Source: Alphaproteobacteria bacterium | GTDB lineage: Bacteria; Pseudomonadota; Alphaproteobacteria; Rs-D84 | NCBI GenBank assembly: GCA_017528045.1 | Contig: JAFXPG010000003.1 | Location: forward strand, 1-35,995 | DNA length: 35,995 nucleotides | Direction: 5' to 3' | Shown: piece by piece, positions 5,073-14,271 of the stretch | How the letters are laid out: every line of letters begins with the position of its first letter | Position numbering within the stretch: position 1 is the first letter of the stretch | The notes under the pieces: generated by a model | Seen by the model: the letters and a program-made list of their open reading frames with translations, nothing else | Databases searched by the model: none | What the model was told of the DNA's origin: nothing | Position numbers and translations under genes: made by a program

Positions 5073-7364
5073 ATGATAATTCATACAAAGACAAATTTCT
5101 TTAAGAATGCCATGGGAACAATGTTCTTGTTGGCTGCTGCGTTTTTTGTTTGTTCTACTTTGGTTTCAATGCGTTCTGTGTTTGCGGATCCTGTTGCACC
5201 AATTGTTAACAATATTCAAAAAACTGGCAGAACCAGTCCACGTTCTACATCCAGAACATCTAACAGAACTGTGGCACGTGCAACAGTTGCTTCTCGTGTT
5301 GCAAATACTGCGCAAAATACTGGAAAAACAGCGGTTTCTCGTGGGGTTGGAACACGTAAAGTGTCTTCACGTACAATTACTCCAACACGTGCTGTAAATA
5401 ATCAAAGTTCTTCACGTCGTGTTGTATCTCGTGATCAAAAAGTTGCAAATCGTTCACAAAAGACATCTTCACGTGCTGTACGTGCAAGAAGTGCTGCATC
5501 TAATACTTCTAATACATCAAGGGTAAGTGCAGTTGGCTCTGTTATGGCGGGTGTTCGTGCGGGGGGTACATCTTATTCTTATTTGTCCAGTAAATTATAC
5601 ACAGGTTCTTATTCAGATATTGTAGATTCTTCTACTGGTTTGATTTCTGCAGATGCATATTCAAATTGTATGGAATCTTATTACACATGTATGGATGAAA
5701 TTTGTACAGCCAGAAGTGATACCAAAGGACGTTGTTCTTGCGCTGGTCGTGCTGTAAGTTTCTTAGAAAGCGAAGAATTATTGGAACAAGCAAATGAAGA
5801 ATTGATTAAATTATCTGGTCAGTTGTCTTTGTTAATTGCAACAAAAGGTAAAGGTGATAATTTATCTGCTGCGTTTTCTTTAACAGAAGCAGAACAAGTT
5901 ATGAATTGTGTTTCTTGGAAAGAAGTAACAGATAAATATGGTATAAATTCCACTGAAGCTCAAGATTGGTGTTCTGCACATAATATTTTTGCTTCTGATG
6001 GTGGTACTGTTTCTTCATGTGCTAAACCAAAATATTGTGAAACAAATACATTTGGATTTAAAGTGTCTGATTTGAATGATGTAAAAGGTTCTTCTTCAGA
6101 TATTTTGGCACAATTGAAAGCGTGGGCTGATGCGAAAGATTTGGCAAAACAATATAAAGTAGATGATAAAAATAATTTATTATCAAGATACACATATATT
6201 AATGATGCTGTTAACAGTTTATCTAATGTAACAACAACGAATAATAATAACACAACAGATATTGATACATTGGCAAATAAATGGGGATATAAATTATTTG
6301 AATATGCCCATAACAATGTTTGTGGTCGTGTATTAGATTCTTGCTTTAACGGTATTTATGAAGCATGTGGAACACCTGTGGCTGTTACAGATTCTGATGG
6401 TAAAACACATACTAAATGTGGAAATGGAGCTTCTTCAAATTGTCCATTTAATTACAACAGTTATATCCATGTTGTTGACAGTGGTAAAAATTATGGTGAT
6501 GTGGTATTAAATGAACGTAATACGGGTAATACAAATGTAAATTCATCCGCATCATGTTTTGGTTATTCGTCTTCTGTGACGACATTATCTGGAACACGTA
6601 CAACAAATTCTACAACAACAGATCCTTATGCAACATTGCGTGGACCGGTTGCTGATGCACGTCGTTCTATTATGCAAAAGTATTTGTTGGATGCAAATGC
6701 TGCATGTGATGCTTATGGTGCTGCATTGAAACAAACTGCACAAAATATCAATTATCAAAAAATTGCAGCAGAACAAGCTTTGCAATCAAAACGTTTGGAA
6801 TTCAAACAAGAAGAAGAAAATCAAAGATTTGCTGATGCAAAAGATGCAATTGATAACTTCAATGAATGTATATCTGAAATTTGGGATTGCTATACCGATA
6901 TGGCAGACGAAGAAAAGACTTGGACAACAGCACGTATAAAAGCTTACTGTGCCCAGGTTTCCAACGTCCCACATTGTTATGAAACAATGATTTGTTCACC
7001 ATTACAAACACAATTGGTTTCTGTTATTGATAAAGCAGATAATACAGAATGTACATTTTCAACAGAACATAAAGAAAACAATTGCCGTAACGTTGTAACA
7101 ATCAGTGAAATCTTGTACGGTACTGGTGTTAAAGCAGCTTCAACTGATAAAGAAGCAGATATATTAAAGGCTTTGAACGGTGGTACAACTGTTTCTGGAT
7201 TAAGTTCTGCAAAATTACGTGAAGTATGTTTGCAATCCGCTTTGCAGACAGAAAACGGTGAAGAATGTAATTCTGCTAATAAAGACTGTTTACGTGGTTG
7301 GAAAAAGCCATCAAATACAGATAATGATAACAATTCATCGACAACAGATAATGAAAATAATTAA
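5073..7364 (+). CDS. Large exported C-x6-C repeat protein 1 (763 aa)
   Basis: A signal peptide with an extended n-region is cleaved after VFA (residue 38). Residues ~50-165 are a low-complexity Ser/Arg/Thr/Val-rich basic segment (RTVARA, RVVSR, RAVRAR). The rest is Cys-rich with pairs spaced C-x6-C: C199-C206, C417-C424, C599-C606, C732-C739. Residues 199-223 read C-x6-CMD-x2-C-x9-CSC, and 599-620 read C-x6-CY-x9-WTTA; both blocks recur with identical spacing in the 891-aa protein at 10826. A helical region at ~545-600 may be coiled coil. The C-terminus is Asn/Asp/Ser-rich. Likely periplasmic or surface-exposed and disulfide-rich. No known family is recognised. It has its own promoter and terminator. 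Confidence 0.85.
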   Translation: MIIHTKTNFFKNAMGTMFLLAAAFFVCSTLVSMRSVFADPVAPIVNNIQKTGRTSPRSTSRTSNRTVARATVASRVANTAQNTGKTAVSRGVGTRKVSSRTITPTRAVNNQSSSRRVVSRDQKVANRSQKTSSRAVRARSAASNTSNTSRVSAVGSVMAGVRAGGTSYSYLSSKLYTGSYSDIVDSSTGLISADAYSNCMESYYTCMDEICTARSDTKGRCSCAGRAVSFLESEELLEQANEELIKLSGQLSLLIATKGKGDNLSAAFSLTEAEQVMNCVSWKEVTDKYGINSTEAQDWCSAHNIFASDGGTVSSCAKPKYCETNTFGFKVSDLNDVKGSSSDILAQLKAWADAKDLAKQYKVDDKNNLLSRYTYINDAVNSLSNVTTTNNNNTTDIDTLANKWGYKLFEYAHNNVCGRVLDSCFNGIYEACGTPVAVTDSDGKTHTKCGNGASSNCPFNYNSYIHVVDSGKNYGDVVLNERNTGNTNVNSSASCFGYSSSVTTLSGTRTTNSTTTDPYATLRGPVADARRSIMQKYLLDANAACDAYGAALKQTAQNINYQKIAAEQALQSKRLEFKQEEENQRFADAKDAIDNFNECISEIWDCYTDMADEEKTWTTARIKAYCAQVSNVPHCYETMICSPLQTQLVSVIDKADNTECTFSTEHKENNCRNVVTISEILYGTGVKAASTDKEADILKALNGGTTVSGLSSAKLREVCLQSALQTENGEECNSANKDCLRGWKKPSNTDNDNNSSTTDNENN

Positions 7365-7369
7365 AAAAG

Positions 7370-7396
7370 ACCGCCCATTTGGGCGGTGTTTTTTTT
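7370..7396 (+). terminator. Terminator after the 763-aa gene
   Basis: ACCGCCC-attt-GGGCGGT followed by G and eight T residues. Confidence 0.9.
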
Positions 7397-7416
7397 GAAA
7401 TAAATATTCTTGGTGC

Positions 7417-7445
7417 TTTACACGATTTATTTTTTATGATAAAAT
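7417..7445 (+). promoter_or_regulatory. Promoter of the 824-aa gene
   Basis: TTTACA, 17 bp, TAAAAT. Predicted start ~7452 leaves a leader of only about 8 nt (AAGAGAG) before the ATG at 7460. Confidence 0.65.
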
Positions 7446-7459
7446 TGTATCCAAGAGAG

Positions 7460-9934
7460 ATGAAATTATTATCGCGTATTTTTACAATATGTTTGTGTTC
7501 TGCATCGCTTTATAATGCGTTTGCGGATGGTCCTGTTGCGACAACATCGGGTTCGAATTTGACTGCTTTTCATTCCAGTAATTCTTATAATAACCAATGG
7601 GCAACTTTGTCTAATGGTCGTGATAATTCTGCAAATTCTGGCAGTGCGAAAGCAGATTTTGGAAATTGTAATGCTTTGATTTCTCGTTGTGCACAACCGA
7701 AATGTGGGAATGGTGGTTGTACAGATTTAAGTATTGCTGAAAATATAGTCAAAGGCTGTGTTTTATCAAATACAACATGTAAAAAATATGGTGATGATTT
7801 AATCAGTGTGATGGCTGCCCAATTGGTGGCAACTTCTAATGCGAAAGTAAACACACAACAGGCACAAATTGCACAAATGCAATCTGCACAAAATCAACAA
7901 CAAATGCAAGATATGCAAAACCAGATGATGCAGATGCAACAAAATATGCAAAACCAATTGGCTCAACAAAACGCACAAACTGCGGCTGCTGTCCAAGATG
8001 CTTTGGCTGCCCAACAGGCACAGCATGAAAAAGAAATGGCGGAAATGAAAAGTGCCGCAACAGAAGCAGCCATGAAAAAAGAATCTGGGTTGACTGCATA
8101 TGAAGAACAAGCAATTGCAAATGGTGCAACCGCTGAGTTATTGGATCGTAAAAGAATTACCGGTGAAATTATTACAAAAATTGAAAATGCAGAAGATTCT
8201 ATGAAAGCCGTAGAAACTGCAATGCGTGAAGCATTTAAATATGCACAATGTGATAATCGTGGAAACAGCTGTGTTGGTCCAAAACGTGTAAGAAAATTCC
8301 GTGAAATTGCAACGAAATTCAGTGAACCTTATGATAACGTTGTTGAACAAATATATGATGCTTTGGATGATGCGCAAATGGTTGGCGGTATAGAACTTGG
8401 TGATATTATGATGATGTTGGATAATTCCTGCCAACATTGGGCACAATATCTTTGTCAACCTGGAAGCATAGAATATACAACCGATGAAAATGGTAACAAA
8501 GTCGCACCGTTGTCATGTAATTTTCCTACAAATCCAGATGATGATTTATGTAAAGATGGTGTTGCTGAGGTTGTAGAAATAAAAAAAGAACTAATTGGAA
8601 TAACTACAAACAATGAACCATTAGGAAGTACAACTGTTTCAGTACCTAAATTACAATTTGGAACGGTAGCAGTTACTAGTGCGAAGAAAAAATTGGAATG
8701 TAGACATAAATATTATTGTAAGCCTTGTTCAAAAATTAAAAATTTAACCAGCAAAGATGAGGTTTTTACCGGTTGGGTTGAAACGGAATATGATTCTTCT
8801 GAACCGCAAAAAGTTGTTGCGTGTGCAGATTCTGCGATTACAAATAATAAAATGCTGGGGCGTCGTGCAAAAAGCAGAAATGGTGCGGGGTTGGTGGATC
8901 CAGATATTATGGCAGATTGGTTAAGTCAAACAGAACCATCCAGATTAAGTACAGATGTAGACGGTAAATATAATGATGAAAAAGGAAAGGCTGTCATAAA
9001 AAAATATTGCGCTGTTGAAGAAAAAAATAAGACACTTTTAAGAAGGGCTGTTGCAAGTAAGTCTGTACCACAATGTACTTCAAACAGTGCCACAGATTGT
9101 ATTTGTAAGAAACCTGAAACACCAAGTCTTGCTATACAAACCGAAGATGGTGTATGTACAGAAGGAATAAACCCGCTTTACGCTTTGTGTGATACACATA
9201 TTTATAATGTTGGGGAACTTACTAACACCGTAGATGATACAACACGTGCAGATATGAAAGAAGTTATCGCTTTAAAAACAACGGTTATAACGCAACAATT
9301 GTATAAACAATATGAATATTTGAAAGCCACTTTACGCAGATTGCAAGTAATGTTGGAAAAAGCGGTTTATACATCAACTTTGGAAGCGGCCGGTGCCAAG
9401 ACAGAATCTGGTTCATCCAGCTCTGGTTCCAGTTCAGGATCTGAAAAGAGCAAAGATAAAACTTTGCATGTAAGTGGTGCTATGAATTGTTCTTCCCAGC
9501 AAGATTTGGAATTATTTGGTAATTGTATAGCCAGTAATGCCAGTTTGATTGTTACACATGCCGAAGATAATGACAAAAGCAAAGCATGTAAACAGTTGTT
9601 ATCTGATTTAAGAACTGTTAATTCGCGTTTAAGTATAGAAGGTGTTTTGTATAATGCAGCTAATCCAAATGGTTTACAATGGTCGGCATGTAAAGTTTAT
9701 TTGGATGAAGAAACTGTTGATTGTTCTCCTAAAGGAGAAAATGGGTGCGGTGCTGACGGAAAGAAAAAGCAGATTCAAGTACCTTATGTTGTTAAGAGTG
9801 GTTGTGATGGGGATATGAAAAAAAGAGATACTATAAGAGCTTGTGCAAATGAAATGTCAAGTGCAGTAGGTGTTGCAAAACGTAAAGTAAAAAACCAAGG
9901 TGTTAGCCTAAGAGATGTTTTGCTTGGAAATTAA
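7460..9934 (+). CDS. Large exported C-x6-C repeat protein 2 with Gln/Met-rich coiled coil (824 aa)
   Basis: The ATG at 7460 gives a signal peptide (MKLLSRIF..., cut after AFA, residue 22); the frame is open further upstream but crosses the promoter and terminator. C-x6-C pairs are at C70-C77, C100-C107 and C264-C271, with further Cys to the end. Residues ~130-200 are a Gln/Met/Ala-rich coiled coil, and ~640-670 another helical stretch. A Ser/Gly linker occurs near residue 655. It shares the start of the mature protein (DG/DP after the cleavage site) and the Cys spacing with proteins 1 and 3, but lacks the long Ser/Arg-rich segment, so it is a more distant relative. No known family. Probably a periplasmic or surface structural component (inference). 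Confidence 0.85.
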   Translation: MKLLSRIFTICLCSASLYNAFADGPVATTSGSNLTAFHSSNSYNNQWATLSNGRDNSANSGSAKADFGNCNALISRCAQPKCGNGGCTDLSIAENIVKGCVLSNTTCKKYGDDLISVMAAQLVATSNAKVNTQQAQIAQMQSAQNQQQMQDMQNQMMQMQQNMQNQLAQQNAQTAAAVQDALAAQQAQHEKEMAEMKSAATEAAMKKESGLTAYEEQAIANGATAELLDRKRITGEIITKIENAEDSMKAVETAMREAFKYAQCDNRGNSCVGPKRVRKFREIATKFSEPYDNVVEQIYDALDDAQMVGGIELGDIMMMLDNSCQHWAQYLCQPGSIEYTTDENGNKVAPLSCNFPTNPDDDLCKDGVAEVVEIKKELIGITTNNEPLGSTTVSVPKLQFGTVAVTSAKKKLECRHKYYCKPCSKIKNLTSKDEVFTGWVETEYDSSEPQKVVACADSAITNNKMLGRRAKSRNGAGLVDPDIMADWLSQTEPSRLSTDVDGKYNDEKGKAVIKKYCAVEEKNKTLLRRAVASKSVPQCTSNSATDCICKKPETPSLAIQTEDGVCTEGINPLYALCDTHIYNVGELTNTVDDTTRADMKEVIALKTTVITQQLYKQYEYLKATLRRLQVMLEKAVYTSTLEAAGAKTESGSSSSGSSSGSEKSKDKTLHVSGAMNCSSQQDLELFGNCIASNASLIVTHAEDNDKSKACKQLLSDLRTVNSRLSIEGVLYNAANPNGLQWSACKVYLDEETVDCSPKGENGCGADGKKKQIQVPYVVKSGCDGDMKKRDTIRACANEMSSAVGVAKRKVKNQGVSLRDVLLGN

Positions 9935-9955
9935 TACGGTATATAGTTTTTTATC

Positions 9956-9980
9956 AAAACCGCCAAATGGCGGTTTTTAT
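9956..9980 (+). terminator. Terminator after the 824-aa gene
   Basis: AAAACCGCC-aaat-GGCGGTTTTT. Confidence 0.9.
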
Positions 9981-10023
9981 TTTGTGTTATTTTATTATTT
10001 GCATAAATTTTTGTGCAAAAATG

Positions 10024-10051
10024 TTGACTTTTGATATTTTGTGTGTATAAT
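10024..10051 (+). promoter_or_regulatory. Promoter of rplU-rpmA
   Basis: TTGACT, 16 bp, TATAAT, with a ~58-nt leader holding a weak AT-rich stem-loop (10056-10082). Confidence 0.75.
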
Positions 10052-10116
10052 TTGCATAAAATTTTCTGCATAAGAAATTTTAATATTAACAATTTAATTA
10101 ACAAAAGAGAAAGAAT

Positions 10117-10416
10117 ATGTCAGTATTTGCTATCTTTCAAACCGGTGGAAAACAATACCGCGTTCAAGAAGGCGATATCGTTAAAGTTGAAAAATTAGAA
10201 GCAACCGGTTCGGTCACTTTCGACCAAGTATTAATGGTTGGTGACAAAGTTGGAACACCTTTTATCGAAGGTGCAACTGTTGTTGCTGATGTTATCGAAC
10301 AAAAACGTGATGACAAAGTTTTGGTGTTCAAGAAAAAACGTCGTCAAAACTATCGCAGAACTGCCGGTCATCGTCAGTTTATCACTGTTTTGAAAATTAA
10401 ATCAATCAAGGCCTAA
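10117..10416 (+). CDS. rplU: 50S ribosomal protein L21
   Basis: 99 aa, the usual length. The hallmark N-terminus FAIFQTGGKQYRV, the central DQVLMVGD and the basic FKKKRRQNYRRTAGHRQ segment identify L21, which binds 23S rRNA domain I in the large subunit. AGAGAAAG precedes the ATG. It is followed 27 nt later by rpmA, the usual L21-L27 pair; the pair is inserted between two C-x6-C protein genes. Confidence 0.98.
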   Translation: MSVFAIFQTGGKQYRVQEGDIVKVEKLEATGSVTFDQVLMVGDKVGTPFIEGATVVADVIEQKRDDKVLVFKKKRRQNYRRTAGHRQFITVLKIKSIKA

Positions 10417-10443
10417 CAGACCCACAATCGAAGGAGTTTAATT

Positions 10444-10710
10444 ATGGCACATAAGAAAGCGGGTTCAGCATCTACAAACGGACGCGATTCAGCCGGACGC
10501 AGATTGGGTGTGAAAAAAAGTGGCGGCAGCCGCGTTATCCCAGGTAATATCATCATTCGTCAACGTGGAACATCTGTTCATCCAGGATTGAATGTTGGTA
10601 TGGGTAAAGACCACACATTGTTCGCAAAGATTGCTGGTATCGTTACATTTAAACGTGGTAACGGCGACAGAAAAACAGTTTCTGTTGTTCCAGATTCTGA
10701 ATCTAAATAA
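10444..10710 (+). CDS. rpmA: 50S ribosomal protein L27
   Basis: 88 aa. [20 protein letters not shown] at the N-terminus, then [17 protein letters not shown] and [14 protein letters not shown] are diagnostic of L27, whose N-terminal tail reaches the peptidyl-transferase centre. AAGGAG lies eight bases before the ATG. The N-terminus begins directly with MAHKK, so there is no cleavable leader of the Firmicutes type. Two terminators in tandem end the operon. Confidence 0.98.
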   Translation: MAHKKAGSASTNGRDSAGRRLGVKKSGGSRVIPGNIIIRQRGTSVHPGLNVGMGKDHTLFAKIAGIVTFKRGNGDRKTVSVVPDSESK

Positions 10711-10711
10711 T

Positions 10712-10741
10712 AAAAAATCACCCAATTGGGTGATTTTTTTT
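10712..10741 (+). terminator. First terminator after rpmA
   Basis: AATCACCC-aatt-GGGTGATT followed by T residues. Confidence 0.9.
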
Positions 10742-10745
10742 GTAT

Positions 10746-10776
10746 AAATCCTTGCTTTTTTGGCAAGGATTTTTTG
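10746..10776 (+). terminator. Second, tandem terminator after rpmA
   Basis: AAATCCTTGC-loop-GCAAGGATTT plus T residues, 5 nt after the first terminator. Confidence 0.8.
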
Positions 10777-10805
10777 TTTATATGCTTTTATTTATTTTTT
10801 GTTTG

Positions 10806-10814
10806 TGATATAAT
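10806..10814 (+). promoter_or_regulatory. Extended -10 promoter of the 891-aa gene
   Basis: TGATATAAT ends 11 bases before the ATG at 10826, so the leader would be about 5 nt. No clear -35. Confidence 0.55.
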
Positions 10815-10825
10815 AATTCTTAAGG

Positions 10826-13501
10826 ATGAAGAAATTATTTTTATGTTTTTTCGGGGTTGTTTTCTGTACCGCGAATTTGTTCGCTGCGGATGGTGTTGCT
10901 ATATCACGCAGTTTTAACGCAAAAAATGTTTCAAACCTTATGGAAAATAACAATATCCCAGAAGAAAAATCTCAAGATAATTCACGTACTGTTTCACGCA
11001 GATCAAATATTGAAAAAGAATCAAATAATTCACGTGTCGCAACACGTAATGTGAAACGTACAAATGTAGTAGCCAGAAAAACAAATACGGAAAACACAAC
11101 AAAATCTACTTCGCGTTCTGTGAATAATCAAAGGGCGGTTAATGCTCGTGCAACTTTGTCAGATGGTGTTAATACTGTTGGACGTAATGCACGTGTTGAT
11201 GCGGCCAGTATTAATAATACTGCGGCTGTCAGACGTGCGGGGGTTGTTTTGCGTGCATCTACTGCAGAAGTTGGTGGCCGTGCAACAATTGGTAATACTG
11301 GTGTTCAAACAGGTTCTAATATAGATGAACAAGTTCATTCTAACAGATCACGTGCTTCTTTGTTTGGATCCAAGAAAGAAGTGACTCCAACTGCAGAATC
11401 TATTGCAAATGCAAAAGATATTTTGGAAAAAACTGCTGATTTAAATAATACATGCCAACAACAATATAACGAATGTATGGATCAATTCTGTATGGTTGTT
11501 GATGCAAATCAAAAAAGATGTTCTTGTTCTGCTAATCTGGACAGATATGCAAAGGTTCAAAAAGCTGTTGAAGAAGCAAATGCTGAATTAAATGAAGTTG
11601 CACAAAATATTCGTTATGTTGGTTTATCTGCAAATGAAATTCGTGCAATATTTTCTGCTACTGAAGCAGAAGAAGCAATGGCAAAAACAAAAGATAATAC
11701 TCAAACCCGTTCTTTGTTAGATGATATTGCAGAAATGATAGAAGACCCAAGTGCAACTTCTTCTGTATCAACAAACAATTCTGGATTTTCAACAATGGAT
11801 ATGGATTTGGATTTTTCTTCTGACAGTGCTGATATGTTTTCTTTGGATATGTTTTCTGGTTCAAAAGATATTTCAAATAAACGTGGTCGTGATTTATATA
11901 CAGAAGCAACAAAACGTTGCAAGGCAGTTTTAAATTCTTGCAAAGAAGCAGGGGGTACAGAAAAATTAATTACTGGAAATTATGATTTGGCTATTGATAA
12001 AGATTGTATCGCTTATGAACAAGGTTTAAAAAAATTAAATGATTCTTTGTTGGCTAATGTTCGCAGTGCTAATTTAATGTTACAAAAGGCTCGTTTGGCG
12101 GTATTACAAAATAAAAATCAATATGATATCAAAGGATGTGTTGCTGCGCTGGAAGAATGTATGTTAGACGATATGGTTTGTGGCGAAGGTTATAAGAAAT
12201 GTCTGGATCCAACAAAACAATTTATCGATGAAAATGGAAATGTTGTTTTGGGACGTAATATTTCAAATATAACAGCTTTTATGCAAAATTATGATAATTC
12301 AAAAATTACACCTGAATTTATTAAAAATGTTTCTAAGACTACCAGCTGTGTTAAAGGTGATGGTGATTGTGTTGTGAATTATTTGTTAAAGAAAATTGGT
12401 ACTGGTGCAACTGTTCAAGAAGGTGGTCTGTGCCGTGCAGTATTAGATAAATGTCAAGATTACACTTATACTAAAATGAATAAAAAATCTGTGTATAATC
12501 CATATAATGATGTTGTTGTGAATTATATTCAACGTGCAATGGTTAATATAAAAGCAGCTGATAATAAAATTATTGCAGATTATGCTGCGTCTTGTATGAA
12601 TGATGTTGCAGAATGTTATAATGAACAATATTCTCAAATCAGTTCTTGGACAACAACTGCAAATGCAGACAGTGTTTATAATATTATGAAAGGTTCGTGT
12701 TATAACGTTGCTTTGACTTGTGGACATGCAGTATTTGCATATGATAAAGCAATGGGTGAAAAAATGGATGAAATTGCAGAAAATAATAAAGAAAACGAAA
12801 AAGCAAAAATACAAGCTCAAAACGATACTTTGATTGCTGGTATTGCAGAATTATTCGCACAAAATATGATATGCCCAGATAATTCAACATTTACAAATGA
12901 AGTTGGCGAAGTTTCACCAAATGGAACAATTGGTATAGAAAATATCGAATATTATATAGCGAATATCACAAAAGCTAGTACAGGTTGTCTTGTTAGTGGG
13001 GTATGTACAGCATCACCATTAAGACCAAGATTATGTACAGCTTGTGTAATCAGCCCAGCTACAGCAAGTTATACAGAAGATAAAAAAGATACATATTCCA
13101 AGAAAGCGTATGTTAATACACATTGTATTTGTAATACTGATTATGTTGTGTGGAATGGTTCATGTATATCGCAATGTAATGAAGGTTATTACAGAAATTC
13201 TTCTGGTGGATGCACTAAGTGCGATGGAACTTTGGCTGGTGGAAAAAAATTGGTTACAGCTATAGATGGAATTGATGCGTCTGAAACAAAAAGAGTTACA
13301 GAATATACAAAGTGTGAGCAAGATACTACATCTTCTTCAACTTCTTCAGCAAACACAGCATCAACAAATACAACTTCAACAAACAGTTCTTCAACAAATA
13401 CAACTACAGCGTCAGCTATTGGTACTGCTGCTTTTCAAGATATTTTTGACAGAACATCGCCAATTGTATTGCCAAAATCCGATTATTTACTAAGAAACTA
13501 A
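10826..13501 (+). CDS. Large exported C-x6-C repeat protein 3 (891 aa)
   Basis: Signal peptide cleaved after LFA (residue 20). Residues ~50-165 are Ser/Arg/Thr/Asn/Val-rich and basic (RTVSRR, RVATRNVKR, NVVARK), like protein 1. Seven C-x6-C pairs follow: C210-217, C365-372, C438-445, C452-459, C536-543, C590-597, C625-632. Residues 210-234 read C-x6-CMD-x2-C-x9-CSC and 590-612 read C-x6-CY-x9-WTTTA, matching protein 1 residue for residue in spacing; FSxTEAE (276-282) is also shared. Residues ~720-790 form an EGF/TNFR-like Cys-rich segment (CICNTDYVVWNGSC...CNEGYYRNSSGGC). The tail is Ser/Thr/Ala/Asn-rich. No known family. Its stop overlaps the dnaQ stop by 3 nt, with no terminator between. 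Confidence 0.85.
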   Translation: MKKLFLCFFGVVFCTANLFAADGVAISRSFNAKNVSNLMENNNIPEEKSQDNSRTVSRRSNIEKESNNSRVATRNVKRTNVVARKTNTENTTKSTSRSVNNQRAVNARATLSDGVNTVGRNARVDAASINNTAAVRRAGVVLRASTAEVGGRATIGNTGVQTGSNIDEQVHSNRSRASLFGSKKEVTPTAESIANAKDILEKTADLNNTCQQQYNECMDQFCMVVDANQKRCSCSANLDRYAKVQKAVEEANAELNEVAQNIRYVGLSANEIRAIFSATEAEEAMAKTKDNTQTRSLLDDIAEMIEDPSATSSVSTNNSGFSTMDMDLDFSSDSADMFSLDMFSGSKDISNKRGRDLYTEATKRCKAVLNSCKEAGGTEKLITGNYDLAIDKDCIAYEQGLKKLNDSLLANVRSANLMLQKARLAVLQNKNQYDIKGCVAALEECMLDDMVCGEGYKKCLDPTKQFIDENGNVVLGRNISNITAFMQNYDNSKITPEFIKNVSKTTSCVKGDGDCVVNYLLKKIGTGATVQEGGLCRAVLDKCQDYTYTKMNKKSVYNPYNDVVVNYIQRAMVNIKAADNKIIADYAASCMNDVAECYNEQYSQISSWTTTANADSVYNIMKGSCYNVALTCGHAVFAYDKAMGEKMDEIAENNKENEKAKIQAQNDTLIAGIAELFAQNMICPDNSTFTNEVGEVSPNGTIGIENIEYYIANITKASTGCLVSGVCTASPLRPRLCTACVISPATASYTEDKKDTYSKKAYVNTHCICNTDYVVWNGSCISQCNEGYYRNSSGGCTKCDGTLAGGKKLVTAIDGIDASETKRVTEYTKCEQDTTSSSTSSANTASTNTTSTNSSSTNTTTASAIGTAAFQDIFDRTSPIVLPKSDYLLRN

Positions 13502-14178
13502 TCTGCTAATAATTTTTCCATAAATTCATTATGAATTTGTAATTCGTCTGCGGGTATTTCAAATGTTCTTTTTGGAAAATCACCACCAATTTTAGGTGTT
13601 TTTAAAAACTTTTCGTGTTGTTCATGAATTAAATCATTTATATCTTGCGCCGGAGCTGTGTTTTCCAGTTCAAGATATACATGTGCTAAAATTTCAGCGT
13701 CAATTAAAGCGCCATGCGCATCAGCACGTGCAGTCAAAGACACACCAAACCATTTTGCCAAAGCATCCAATGTATAACTTTTTGGACCAAAAACACGATT
13801 GCGTGCAATTACAATTGAATCTAACATTTGGTTGCGCGGAATAGGTTTAAGATGTAATTTTTCCAATTCATAATTTATAAAAGGGAAGTCAAAATCTAAT
13901 CCATTGTGTGCAACAATTTGTGAATCACCAATAAAATCCAAAAACTTTGGTGCAATTTCAGACATTTTTGGTTTATCTTCCAAAAACGCATTTGAAATTT
14001 TATGAACCATGTATGTTTCTGGTGGAATTATTTTTCCTTCTGGGTTTATATATTCATGGAAAGTGTTTTCTGTTAATTTACCATCAACTAATTCTACGGC
14101 ACCTATTTCAATACAACGATCCCCACGCATGTATTCAAAACCTGTTGTTTCTATATCAAAACAAATTATTCGTGCCAT
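13498..14178 (-). CDS. dnaQ: DNA polymerase III epsilon subunit (3'-5' proofreading exonuclease)
   Basis: 226 aa, usual length for alphaproteobacterial DnaQ. DEDDh exonuclease motifs: ExoI FDIETTG with D8 and E10; ExoII with D97 in HNGLDFDFPF; ExoIII H155-GALI-D160. MVHKIS at ~57-62 and the KSYTLDALAKWFGV block are also typical. It proofreads as part of the polymerase III core. The C-terminal ~50 residues would contact the alpha subunit; no canonical clamp-binding motif was identified with confidence. Divergent from uvrD, convergent with the 891-aa gene. Confidence 0.93.
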   Translation of the reverse strand: MARIICFDIETTGFEYMRGDRCIEIGAVELVDGKLTENTFHEYINPEGKIIPPETYMVHKISNAFLEDKPKMSEIAPKFLDFIGDSQIVAHNGLDFDFPFINYELEKLHLKPIPRNQMLDSIVIARNRVFGPKSYTLDALAKWFGVSLTARADAHGALIDAEILAHVYLELENTAPAQDINDLIHEQHEKFLKTPKIGGDFPKRTFEIPADELQIHNEFMEKLLAD

Positions 14179-14210
14179 TTTTATCTTTCCCGTTTTTATT
14201 AAACAATTTG

Positions 14211-14239
14211 ATTGTATAGAATTATTTTATAAATTACAA
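14211..14239 (-). promoter_or_regulatory. Promoter of dnaQ
   Basis: Minus strand TTGTAA (14239-14234), 17 bp, TACAAT (14216-14211). Confidence 0.5.
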
Positions 14240-14249
14240 TATGGAAAAT

Positions 14250-14258
14250 TGATAAAAT
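14250..14258 (+). promoter_or_regulatory. Extended -10 promoter of uvrD
   Basis: TGATAAAAT. The first in-frame ATG (14257) lies inside the box, so the box argues for a start further down, at 14272. Confidence 0.5.
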
Positions 14259-14271
14259 GCCTATGAATTAT

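Noticed and set aside
5107-13844. Many 60-120 codon open frames on the opposite strand or other frames of the large exported-protein genes
   Set aside because: No ribosome sites, compositional mirror images of the real genes, no recognisable motifs.
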